Source of the DNA: Halobacteriales archaeon QH_8_67_36
GTDB taxonomy: Archaea > Halobacteriota > Halobacteria > Halobacteriales > Haloarculaceae
Length of the DNA stretch: 34,352 bases
Assembly: GCA_003021755.1 (NCBI GenBank)
Contig: PXQZ01000018.1
Span: 9,246 to 43,597 of the forward strand
Direction: 5' to 3'
The notes beneath the pieces were generated by a model, which was not told the DNA's origin, ran no database searches, and was given only the letters and a program-made list of their open reading frames with translations. The position numbers and the translations under genes were made by a program. Of the stretch, positions 1-8,280 are shown in pieces (within the stretch, counting starts at the first letter, position 1; each line of letters begins with the position of its first letter).

Positions 1-549
1 ATGAGCGACCTGACCGCGACGCTCCACACGACAGCGGGCGACATCGAAGTCGAACTGTACGAAGACCGTGTCCCCAACACCGTCGAGAACTTCGTCGCGC
101 TGGCGGAGGGCGCCGACGACTACGACGGGGCCGAGGTCGGCCCCGGCACCGGCGCCTGGGAGGACCCCGAGTCGGGCGAGAAGCGCATCGACCCGCTGTA
201 CAACGACATCGAGATTCACCGCGTCATCGATGACTTCATGATACAGATGGGCGATCCGACCGGCACCGGTCGCGGCGGCCCCGGCTACACCTTCGAGGAC
301 GAGTTCCACGACGACCTGACCCACGACGAGGCCGGCATCCTCAGCATGGCGAACCGGGGCCCCGACACCAACGGCTCGCAGTTTTTCATCACGCTGGGCG
401 CCACGCACCACCTCAACGGGAAACACGCCGTCTTCGGGGAGGTCACCGATGGCATGGACGTCGTCGAGGAAATCGGCGCGACGGAGACGGACCCGAACGA
501 CGCACCCACCACGCCGATTCACCTCGAATCAGTCGACGTTCACCGGTAA
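1..549 (+). CDS. Peptidyl-prolyl cis-trans isomerase, cyclophilin type
   Basis: Translation carries cyclophilin signatures (FHRVI-like IHRVIDDFMIQMGDPTGTGRGGPGYTFEDEF, LSMANRGPDTNGSQFFITLG, HLNGKHAVFGEV). Confidence 0.95.
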   Translation: MSDLTATLHTTAGDIEVELYEDRVPNTVENFVALAEGADDYDGAEVGPGTGAWEDPESGEKRIDPLYNDIEIHRVIDDFMIQMGDPTGTGRGGPGYTFEDEFHDDLTHDEAGILSMANRGPDTNGSQFFITLGATHHLNGKHAVFGEVTDGMDVVEEIGATETDPNDAPTTPIHLESVDVHR

Positions 550-2892
550 TCACTCGGTCCGACTCGGCGTTCCCCGTGTCGTCGGCCGGCGGCGCGGGAA
601 CCGCTTTCTGAGATACCGCACGAGAGGGAAGAGCCGCTCACTCAGTTGCCCGCGAACGCCCGTCTCACTGGCGTAAACCAGCACCGGTACGTCCCGCTGG
701 GCCGACAGCCGTACCACTTCGTCGGGCGTGCTCCCGAACAGCGCCTGCTTGAGCCAGCGGTCCCGGGAGGCCCCGACGATGAGGACGCCGCCGTTGTCGG
801 CGGCCGTCTCGACGAGCCCCTCGGCGACCGAGCCGGCGAAGACGTCGGTGACGGCGGGTTGTTCTACGTCATCGAGCGCGTCCACCGTCCCCAAGGAGGT
901 CTCGTCGGTTCCCTGTTCCCCGGACGAAACGTTGATGAGGTGGAGGTCGCTCCCGCGCTTCCCGAGCGTGTCGACCACCGGGAGCAGTGCCCGGTGGTGT
1001 TGGCCCCCGCCAGCACCGACGTTGATAGTGTCCAGGTCGTCCACGACGACGGTCTCGCTGGCGAAGAACACGTCACAGGGGGCTTTGCTCCCGACCGTCT
1101 CGGTCACGTCCCGGTGGCGCTCGGGATAGCCCATCAGGATGCGGTCTGCGTCGTCGTCGCGAGCCGTCTGGACGATGTCGAATGCCACGTCCTTGCAGGT
1201 GTGGCCCTCGACGATGTACTCGACGTCGAGGGTGGCCTCGTCGAGTTCGTCCTCGATGCGCCGGGAGCGGGCGGCGGCCGTGTCCTGCACCGTTTCCCAC
1301 GGGGTCTGGTCGGGCACCTGCGTGACGTTGAGTACGTGGACGAGCAGCTCCCGGTCGGCGGTGGATCCGAGCGCCGCGGCGAGACGGACGTACCGGAGCG
1401 CCCGGCCGGGTCGGGCGACGGGGACCAGTATCCGGTGGCGGTCAGTAGCGGTCGGTTCGGCTGTCGTCTCCGCCTCCGCCTCCGCCGCCGCTTCCGGTTC
1501 CGGTTCGTGCGGGACCTCTCGACGTAACTCTTTGCGGCCGGGCGCACCGCCCCAGACGACGTACGCGACGACCAGCACCCCGGTCAGTACGAGGCCGGTG
1601 ACGACGCCTTCGAGGGGGAGGTTGTAGATGAGCCCGAGGTTCGCCAGGATACCGACGACCGGGACCACGGGCACCCCCGGGACGCTGAACCCGCGCTGGA
1701 TATCCGGAAACCGCCGCCGGGAGACGATGAGTGCGACGTTGACGACTGCGAGCGGAAGCAGGAGGTTCAGCGTCGCGAAGCCGGTCAGGGCCGTGAGCCC
1801 GAGCTGGAGTCCGACCGCCGCGCCGAGGCCGCCCTCCGCGGGGAGGACGCCGATGAAGACGGCGATGAGGACGATGATGACCGCCGTCGCGGTGGCGACG
1901 CTCCAGAACGGCGTGCCGTACTCCGGGTGGATGCGCGAGAACCGCCGCGGGGCCTGTCCCTGCCGTCCCATCAGTGAGCCGATGGAACTCGCGGCGAGGA
2001 TGGAGGCGTTCGAGGCCGAGACCATCGAGAAGATGGCGCCGGCGACGATGAGCGAGCGGCCGATGGGACCGAGAAAGCCGGCGGCGACCTCTCCCATCGC
2101 CGTCTCGCCCTGTTCGGCGATGATTTCCGCCGGAACCGGCGAGTTCACCATGGCGACGATGACGAACGCGTAGAGGACGGTGACCGTGACCATGCTCGCG
2201 GCGATGGCCCGCGGGACGGTCCGCTGGGGTTCGATTATCTCCCCGGCGCTGGCCGCGATGGCCGAGAAGCCAAAGAAGGTGATGAACGCGAGTGCGGAGA
2301 TGGTGAGGATGTCAACGGCGCCGCTGCTGAAGCTCGTCGTGAACTCCGTCACCGCCGTGGTCGGCCCGCGGAAGGTGAACGCGCCGCCGATGAACGCAAT
2401 GAGGACGGCGACTTTCGCCCCGGTGACGAGAAGCTGGAAGCCGCCGCTCTCCTCGGTGCCGCGGGCGTTGAGGACGCCAAGCAGGACGGCCGTGAGGACG
2501 CCGGTCGTCCCGTGAGGGAGCACGTGGAGCCACTCCGGGAGAACGAACTCGAAGAACCACTCGTCCATCGTCGCCAGGTAGAACGCCGTCGTCCCGGTGT
2601 AGCCCAGAAACAGCGACATCCCGATGGCGTATGTTAGCAGGTCCCGGTCCTCGAAGGTCCGCGAGCAGAACAGGTAGCCGCCGCCGTTCTCGGAGTAGAT
2701 CGAGGCGAACTCCGAGTACGCCGCCGCCGTCACCCCCGCGATGAGCGCCGCGATGACGAAGGCGACGACGGCGCTGGAGCCGATGGCGGCGACGGCGGTT
2801 CCCGACAGCGAGAAGATGCCGGCCGCTATCATCGTTCCGAGCCCGATCGCGAAAGCGATCTTGAAATCGAGTGTCCGTGTGTGCTGAACCAT
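550..2892 (-). CDS. APC-family amino acid permease fused to C-terminal universal stress protein (USP) domains
   Basis: N-terminal multi-TM APC signature (GLGTMIAAGIFSLSG), followed by an acidic linker and two USP-like segments (HRILVPVARPGRALRYVRLAAALGS; GGVLIVGASRDRWLKQALFGSTPDEVVRLSAQRDVPVLVY). Confidence 0.9.
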   Translation of the reverse strand: MVQHTRTLDFKIAFAIGLGTMIAAGIFSLSGTAVAAIGSSAVVAFVIAALIAGVTAAAYSEFASIYSENGGGYLFCSRTFEDRDLLTYAIGMSLFLGYTGTTAFYLATMDEWFFEFVLPEWLHVLPHGTTGVLTAVLLGVLNARGTEESGGFQLLVTGAKVAVLIAFIGGAFTFRGPTTAVTEFTTSFSSGAVDILTISALAFITFFGFSAIAASAGEIIEPQRTVPRAIAASMVTVTVLYAFVIVAMVNSPVPAEIIAEQGETAMGEVAAGFLGPIGRSLIVAGAIFSMVSASNASILAASSIGSLMGRQGQAPRRFSRIHPEYGTPFWSVATATAVIIVLIAVFIGVLPAEGGLGAAVGLQLGLTALTGFATLNLLLPLAVVNVALIVSRRRFPDIQRGFSVPGVPVVPVVGILANLGLIYNLPLEGVVTGLVLTGVLVVAYVVWGGAPGRKELRREVPHEPEPEAAAEAEAETTAEPTATDRHRILVPVARPGRALRYVRLAAALGSTADRELLVHVLNVTQVPDQTPWETVQDTAAARSRRIEDELDEATLDVEYIVEGHTCKDVAFDIVQTARDDDADRILMGYPERHRDVTETVGSKAPCDVFFASETVVVDDLDTINVGAGGGQHHRALLPVVDTLGKRGSDLHLINVSSGEQGTDETSLGTVDALDDVEQPAVTDVFAGSVAEGLVETAADNGGVLIVGASRDRWLKQALFGSTPDEVVRLSAQRDVPVLVYASETGVRGQLSERLFPLVRYLRKRFPRRRPTTRGTPSRTE

Positions 2893-3002
2893 TGGCGTTT
2901 TTAATGTTATTACTATTACATGTAACTCTGTCGCCTATGTGCCTAGGGCAGTATCTGACGGGTGGGAAACAGCTATTGCGCCAGTGCTTCTCGTTCCGGA
3001 CA

Positions 3003-3779
3003 GTGGCACACATCGAACGACTCACAGTGTATCCGGTGAAGGGACTGGACCGGCTCACAGTCGACCGGTCGCGGGTGCGTCCCGGTGGGACGCTCGAACA
3101 CGACCGGGAGTTCGCGCTACTGGACGGTGACGGCGAGCGGGTCAACGCGAAGCAGTCCGACCGCTTTCACGCGCTGGAGACGACCTACGACCCCGAGACG
3201 GTGACGCTGCGTGTCGACGCGCCCGAGCGCTGCGAGTTCGCCCTCGACAGCGAGGACGGACGGGCCGAGGCGGCGGCGTGGCTCACCGACGCTCTCGGGC
3301 TGGACGGTGACCGTCGGCTCGACCGGAACACCGATGTGGGACACGTCGACCGCCGGAGCATGGGCCCGTCGGTCATCAGCACCGCGACGATCGAGACGGT
3401 CGCCGGCTGGTTCGACGACATGACCGTCGAGAGCGCGCGGCGGCGGTTGCGCGCGAACGTCGAGGTTGGCGGCGTCCCGGCGTTCTGGGAGGACCGGTTC
3501 GTCGGGGAGAACGCGCCGGCGTTCCGGGCCGGCGACGTGCGCATCGAGGGCGTCACTCCCTGCGGGCGCTGTGTCGTTCCGTCGCGAGACCCCGACACCG
3601 GCGAGCCGACCCCCGAGTTCCGCACCGAGTTCCTCACCAACCGGCAGGAGACGTTCCCCGAGTGGGCCGACCGGGACGCCTTCGACCACCTCTACAGCCT
3701 GATGATCATCGCCAGCGTCCCCGAAGCCGACCGCGGGGAGACCATCGCCGTCGGCGACGAGGTCGAACTCGTCGCGTGA
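3003..3779 (+). CDS. MOSC domain-containing protein
   Basis: MOSC N-like start (VAHIERLTVYPVKGLD) at a GTG in frame with ORF 2871..3779, and MOSC motif GVTPCGRCVVPSRDPDTGEPTPEF. Confidence 0.85.
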   Translation: MAHIERLTVYPVKGLDRLTVDRSRVRPGGTLEHDREFALLDGDGERVNAKQSDRFHALETTYDPETVTLRVDAPERCEFALDSEDGRAEAAAWLTDALGLDGDRRLDRNTDVGHVDRRSMGPSVISTATIETVAGWFDDMTVESARRRLRANVEVGGVPAFWEDRFVGENAPAFRAGDVRIEGVTPCGRCVVPSRDPDTGEPTPEFRTEFLTNRQETFPEWADRDAFDHLYSLMIIASVPEADRGETIAVGDEVELVA

Positions 3780-3829
3780 GTGCTACGGGAACCGACAGCG
3801 GAAAGTCCGTCGGCGCGCTACCGGGCGCT

Positions 3830-4171
3830 ATGACAGAGGCCGACGAACCCGTCGACCCCAGCGAGGTCGGGGAGCAGAACGCACCGCCGGTCGAGGAGAA
3901 GCCATACAAGATAATCTTCGAGGCCAACAAGTGCTTCGGTGCTGGCAAGTGCGCCGAGATGTCGACGAACTGGTCGCTGGACCTCGACACCGGCGTCGCC
4001 AAGCCCGAGACGTACTTCTTCGGCGAGGACGAACTCGACCACAACGTCGCAGCGGCCGACATCTGCCCGGCGAAGAAGGGCCGCGGCGTCATCCACGTCG
4101 TCGACCGCCGGGCCAACGAGGAGATCGCCCCCGATCCGGCCGGCGATGGCAGCCTCTCCGTCGACTGGTAA
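3830..4171 (+). CDS. Ferredoxin-like protein with reduced cysteine set (Cx2Ax2C...CP)
   Basis: In-frame ATG at 3830; motif KIIFEANKCFGAGKCAEMS ... ADICPAKKG. Confidence 0.8.
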   Translation: MTEADEPVDPSEVGEQNAPPVEEKPYKIIFEANKCFGAGKCAEMSTNWSLDLDTGVAKPETYFFGEDELDHNVAAADICPAKKGRGVIHVVDRRANEEIAPDPAGDGSLSVDW

Positions 4172-4211
4172 CCGAAACCCGTTTTCCCCCGGGGCGTTCA
4201 GGTGGGGACGC

Positions 4212-4296
4212 GCGAGGGTAGCCGAGCCTGGCCAAAGGCGGTGGGCTTAAGACCCGCTCCCGTAGGGGTCCGCGCGTTCAAATCGCGTCCCTCGCA
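4212..4296 (+). tRNA. tRNA-Leu(UAA)
   Basis: Perfect 7-bp acceptor stem GCGAGGG/CCCTCGC, anticodon loop CTTAAGA (TAA), long variable arm, T arm gcgcg-TTCAAAT-cgcgt. Confidence 0.93.
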
Positions 4297-4412
4297 TCAC
4301 TCTTGCTGCGTCTCGTTCGCGAACGACGGCCACGTCGCTCCCGGGTTTCGGTACCGCAAACGGAACCGCGGGGCCTGTGTCAGAGCCGCCGTGTTCGGTC
4401 GCCGAGCCCCGC

Positions 4413-5225
4413 TCAGCCCGAATCCTGCGTGACGAACAGGTCGAAGCCGGTGTCGCTTGGCTCGTCGTCGGGCGTGAGATACCCCGCCGCGAAGGCGGTG
4501 TAGCCGGTTCCGCCGTTCAGGCTCACGTCGAAGTCGGCGACGACGTCGCCGTCATTGCTCTCGGTGTCGCCGCGTACCTCGACGGTGTAGTCGTTGGCGT
4601 CCAACTCGGTCGAACCCGATTCCGTGTAGTCGACGCCGTCGAACAGCACGACGTCGCCGCCCGCGGCGGTGACGTCGACCGCCGGGGCGTCGGGCGAGAG
4701 GTGGACCAGACGGAGTCGGGCCGTGTCGCCGCCCGGCGAACTGGTGTCGTCGACGAGTATCTCCGGGGCGAACGCCTCGTCGGCGCCGTCGCTGATTTCG
4801 CCGGCCGCGGCGACGGTGTAGGCTGTGTCGGCCTCCACGGTGATGGTGTCGTCGAACACCGACGTGCTCCGGTCGCCCGCCGCCGTGATCTCGACGTCGT
4901 GGTCGCCGGCAGCGAGTTCGAGATAGCTGCTCGTCGTCCCGAACGCTACGTCTTCGAGCACGGCCGTCCCGTCCACGTAGACGTCGACGTTCGGCGCGTC
5001 CGGCGACATGTGCGAGACGCGGACCATCGCCATCTCCGACATCTCGCCATCGTCGGTGTCGGTCTCCGTCTCCGTCTCGGGGGCCATCCCGCCGTCCGTC
5101 TCAGTGCTGTCGACCGTCCCGGTGGGGGAACTCTCTCCGCCCTCACCCCCGCAGCCGGCGAGTCCGACAGTCGCTACCGTTCCGATACCGAGCAAGACCC
5201 TCCGTCGGCTTGTATCCGATGACAT
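4413..5225 (-). CDS. Secreted lipoprotein with two DUF4397-like domains
   Basis: Start MSSDTSRRRVLLGIGTVATVGLAGCGG: twin-arginine motif plus lipobox; two repeats with VRVSHMSPDAPNVDVYVDG / LRLVHLSPDAPAVDV. Confidence 0.85.
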   Translation of the reverse strand: MSSDTSRRRVLLGIGTVATVGLAGCGGEGGESSPTGTVDSTETDGGMAPETETETDTDDGEMSEMAMVRVSHMSPDAPNVDVYVDGTAVLEDVAFGTTSSYLELAAGDHDVEITAAGDRSTSVFDDTITVEADTAYTVAAAGEISDGADEAFAPEILVDDTSSPGGDTARLRLVHLSPDAPAVDVTAAGGDVVLFDGVDYTESGSTELDANDYTVEVRGDTESNDGDVVADFDVSLNGGTGYTAFAAGYLTPDDEPSDTGFDLFVTQDSG

Positions 5226-5526
5226 CACTTGCATCCGAAGAGTGTCGGGAATATAATACATTTCGCAACTCGGACTAAACTCTCACTCAAATCCCTGCAA
5301 ACTCCGACGAGAATCTCTCTAAACACGCTACGTGAAAGAGTGGCCGAAATGGTTTTACCGAATATTCCCCGAGTATGATACATGGGAAAGAGGCGTTCGG
5401 GCGCAGTCCACACGTCGGTGAGGCCGGAGTTCGGCGGCGAGTCACGCCGCGACGGCCGAACCGGCAGTCGGTGCCCGGACCCCGATGTCGGTAGATTCTT
5501 TTCGTATCCTTCGGAAGCCCACACGA

Positions 5527-5805
5527 ATGGATACGGTCCTCTGGCAGACGCTTGCCGGCACACGCGGGGGACCGAACCGCGCCCGTGTCCTTCGTGCGCT
5601 GGACGACCAGCCGCGCAACGCCAACCAGCTCGCCGACGACCTCGACCTGGCGTACAACACGATTCGGCACCATCTGGAGGTCCTCGAAGAGAACGGTGTC
5701 GTCACCAGCAGCGACGCCAGCTACGGCGTCATCTACCTGCCCAGCGAGCGGGCACGGGACAACTGGGACACGGTCGAACAGATACTCACACAGGTGGACG
5801 ACTGA
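5527..5805 (+). CDS. ArsR-like winged-helix transcriptional regulator
   Basis: In-frame ATG at 5527: MDTVLWQTLAGTRGGPNRARVLRALDDQPRNANQLADDLDLAYNTIRHHLEVLEENGVV, typical winged helix. Confidence 0.85.
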   Translation: MDTVLWQTLAGTRGGPNRARVLRALDDQPRNANQLADDLDLAYNTIRHHLEVLEENGVVTSSDASYGVIYLPSERARDNWDTVEQILTQVDD

Positions 5806-5856
5806 TATGAACGCACCATCACGGGCCAGGGTCGTCGACGGGACTCGGGAGGCACC

Positions 5857-6141
5857 ATGAGTCTCGTCCTCGACGCCGCGAGAATCGCCGCCGCTGTCAA
5901 CATCCTGCTGCTGGGTGGTATCATCGCCATCTGGGTCCGGACGTATCGGGAGGTACGCGCGCCGATGACGTTGGGCTCTATCGTGTTTGCGGCCTTCCTG
6001 CTGGCCGAGAACGCCGTCGCGCTGTACTTCTATTTCAACGCGCCCGCCGGGATGCCGGCGCTGGCGGTCGAAGTGATGGCGGTCCTCCAGATTCTCGAAG
6101 CCGTCGGTATCGCCGCGCTGAGCTACGTCACCTGGAAGTAG
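5857..6141 (+). CDS. Small membrane protein (94 aa)
   Basis: Three predicted hydrophobic helices; directly downstream of the HTH gene. Confidence 0.75.
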   Translation: MSLVLDAARIAAAVNILLLGGIIAIWVRTYREVRAPMTLGSIVFAAFLLAENAVALYFYFNAPAGMPALAVEVMAVLQILEAVGIAALSYVTWK

Positions 6142-6191
6142 TTCCGTCCGAGACGACGCGCTTTTGCGGCCCAGTGCCCTATCGAACGCCA

Positions 6192-6704
6192 ATGACCGAC
6201 GTTCCCGACGACGTTGCAGACGTGTTCGACGCCCGCGAAACCTTCGTCCCCAGTGGCAGCGGCTACGTGGTCGAGACGACGAGCTTCGAGGGCCACGTCA
6301 CCGCGAGCGAAGGCAAGCAGTGGCGCACCGACTACGAGGTCACCGTCCGAGCGCCGTCGCTACAGGCCGCGACGGTCGACGAGGTCGGCCCCGCGGTGCG
6401 TGACGGCTGGTTCGAAACGCTGGAACGCCGCCTCGAAGACGCTCCCAAGTCCACCCGCGTCGCCGTCGACCTCGACGAGTACACGGTCGAAGCAGACGAC
6501 GAGGAGGTCGTCGTCACCTACCGCTTCAGCCTCGGTGGCGAACGCGAGGCCGCCGACGTGGCCAAGACCTTCGTCGAGTACGTCGAAGGGACCTACGTCG
6601 AGGGTATCGTTCCCGGCTACGAGTACGTCGGCGTCGTCGCCGACCTCATGAGCGCTGCGAGTTCCGGTGGCAGTGAGGGGAGTCGCGGCGGGACGCCGCT
6701 GTAG
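6192..6704 (+). CDS. Conserved haloarchaeal protein (DUF5813-like)
   Basis: In-frame ATG at 6192 (MTDVPDDVADVFDARETFVPSGSGYVVETTSFEGHVTASEG); typical haloarchaeal codon use. Family assignment from memory. Confidence 0.7.
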   Translation: MTDVPDDVADVFDARETFVPSGSGYVVETTSFEGHVTASEGKQWRTDYEVTVRAPSLQAATVDEVGPAVRDGWFETLERRLEDAPKSTRVAVDLDEYTVEADDEEVVVTYRFSLGGEREAADVAKTFVEYVEGTYVEGIVPGYEYVGVVADLMSAASSGGSEGSRGGTPL

Positions 6705-6770
6705 CGGTCGAGCCGGAGCGTACGGCGAGCGAAGCGAGCCACCGGCCGTCTTTCGCCAGGTTTTTGAAGT

Positions 6771-6814
6771 ACGGGGTTCCCGCAGCGCCGCGTAGCGGCG
6801 CGAGGAAACCCCGT
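6771..6814. terminator. Nested hairpin between convergent genes; possible bidirectional terminator
   Basis: Outer arms ACGGGGTT/AACCCCGT, inner arms GCGCCGC-GTA-GCGGCGC; flanked by T5 on the + strand (6761-6765) and T5 on the - strand (6824-6820). Confidence 0.5.
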
Positions 6815-6833
6815 GCTATAAAAAGTGGGTTCC

Positions 6834-7064
6834 CTAGTCCATCGCGATGTACGTCTGCGTGGACTCGACGCCCTCGATGTCCTGGACATGTGTCGCGGCG
6901 GCGTCCTTGACGGCGGCGGGTGTGTCGACGCTCACCTTGACGATGAGGTCGACGTCGCCGGCGACGATGTGGGCCTCGGTAACGCCGTCGATACCCTCGA
7001 TTTCGCCCCGCAGCCGGTCGGCATCGCCGGTGTGGGCCTTGACCATGACGTAGGCGGTGACCAC
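6834..7064 (-). CDS. Stand-alone Lrp/AsnC ligand-binding (RAM) domain protein
   Basis: 76 aa, MVTAYVMVKAHTGDADRLRGEIEGIDGVTEAHIVAGDVDLIVKV; no HTH. Confidence 0.88.
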   Translation of the reverse strand: MVTAYVMVKAHTGDADRLRGEIEGIDGVTEAHIVAGDVDLIVKVSVDTPAAVKDAAATHVQDIEGVESTQTYIAMD

Positions 7065-7066
7065 GT

Positions 7067-7753
7067 TCAGGCACCTCCCAGCGCCTTGGAGGGGCCGCTC
7101 TCACCCACGACGATGCTCCGGACGTCCGAGAGCGCGTCGAAGTCGGCCAGCACGACCAGGTGGTCGCCGGCGTCCAGCGTCTCGTCGGGGTCGGGGACGT
7201 CCAGTGGGGCGTCGCTTTTCCCGTGGGCGAGCAGTCTGGTGTCGGCGGGCAGTTCGAGTTCGGAGAGCGAGTAGCCTTTCATGGGTGCGGAGTCGGTGAT
7301 GGTGAACTCGACGAGCTGGAGGTGCTGGGCGATGTCGGCGATGGCGCGGATGTTCCCGCCCAAGAGCGCGTTCTTGGCGGCGATGGCGCCGAGTCGCTCG
7401 GGGTAGATTATCTCGTCGACGTCGGACGCGTAGCGGCGGTATATCTCCTCGCGGTAGTCCTCGTCGATGCGCATGACGGTGCGACAGCCGTACTGCTTGC
7501 CGATCATGCAGGCGACGAAGTTGTCGTTCAGGTCGCCGGTGAGCGCACCGATGGCGTCCGCCTCGGCCAGGTTCGCCGATTCTAGCGTCTCTTCGAGGGC
7601 CCCGTCGCCGTCGAGAACGTCGAAGCCGGCGGCCCGTGCCCGCTCGACGGCACCCTCGTCGCGCTCGATGAGTGTGACGTCGTGTCCACTCTCCCGCAGT
7701 ACCCGCGCGGTCCGAAGTCCAACACGGCCGGCACCCACGATAACGTATAGCAT
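7067..7753 (-). CDS. TrkA family potassium uptake regulatory protein (TrkA-N + TrkA-C)
   Basis: Start MLYVIVGAGRVGLRTARVLRESGHDVTLIERD (Rossmann RCK) with a TrkA-C-like C-terminus. Confidence 0.9.
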   Translation of the reverse strand: MLYVIVGAGRVGLRTARVLRESGHDVTLIERDEGAVERARAAGFDVLDGDGALEETLESANLAEADAIGALTGDLNDNFVACMIGKQYGCRTVMRIDEDYREEIYRRYASDVDEIIYPERLGAIAAKNALLGGNIRAIADIAQHLQLVEFTITDSAPMKGYSLSELELPADTRLLAHGKSDAPLDVPDPDETLDAGDHLVVLADFDALSDVRSIVVGESGPSKALGGA

Positions 7754-7853
7754 AGACGGCAGTATGCGACGGGGACGAATAAAAGTACCCCGCACGCCGC
7801 TTTGCCTACCGTCGGTCGGCCGCCGGAAGTCGTCAGTCGCGCGAACGTTTTTC

Positions 7854-7880
7854 ATACCGTGGTACGTTATACCACAGTAT
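7854..7880. promoter_or_regulatory. Imperfect dyad (candidate operator) overlapping the start codon of the downstream gene
   Basis: ATACCGTGGTACGTTATACCACAGTAT: arms ATACcGTGGTA / TACCACaGTAT with a 5-nt spacer; ATG starts at 7879. Confidence 0.5.
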
Positions 7881-8109
7881 GGCATCCGCGTTCATCATGC
7901 TAAAGACGGTCGCCGGCAAGTCCGAGGAACTGCTCGACGCGGTCCGGAGCTCGGCGGGCATCACGGAGGCACATATCGTCGCGGGGCAGTACGACATCAT
8001 CGCCGAGGCCACCGGCGAGGAAGTGTACGACGTGATGCAGTCGGTATCGACACGCGTGCGTGACCTCGACGGCGTCGCCGACACACGAACCTACATCTGT
8101 CTGGAGTAA
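7879..8109 (+). CDS. Stand-alone Lrp/AsnC ligand-binding (RAM) domain protein
   Basis: 76 aa, MASAFIMLKTVAGKSEELLDAVRSSAGITEAHIVAGQYDIIAEA; paralogous to 6834..7064. Confidence 0.88.
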   Translation: MASAFIMLKTVAGKSEELLDAVRSSAGITEAHIVAGQYDIIAEATGEEVYDVMQSVSTRVRDLDGVADTRTYICLE

Positions 8110-8280
8110 CCGACACCGGCCAGTGCGGGACCATCGACCACGGGAGCAGTCGGGTGACCCAGTCGCCCGACGACCCCGGGAGCCGTCTTCGAGGTGAACG
8201 GTGGAACCGTGATCGACCGTGACCGGAGACTCGTCGAGCAGTTCCGACACGGCAAAGAGTCTCGCCGCCATACGGACGGT

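Noticed and set aside
646-1527. 293-aa + strand ORF inside the permease gene
   Set aside because: Antisense to the USP domains; no coherent family features.
4368-4412. Inverted repeat GCGGGGC...GCCCCGC directly after the DUF4397 stop
   Set aside because: Long loop and high GC make chance pairing likely; insufficient support as a terminator.
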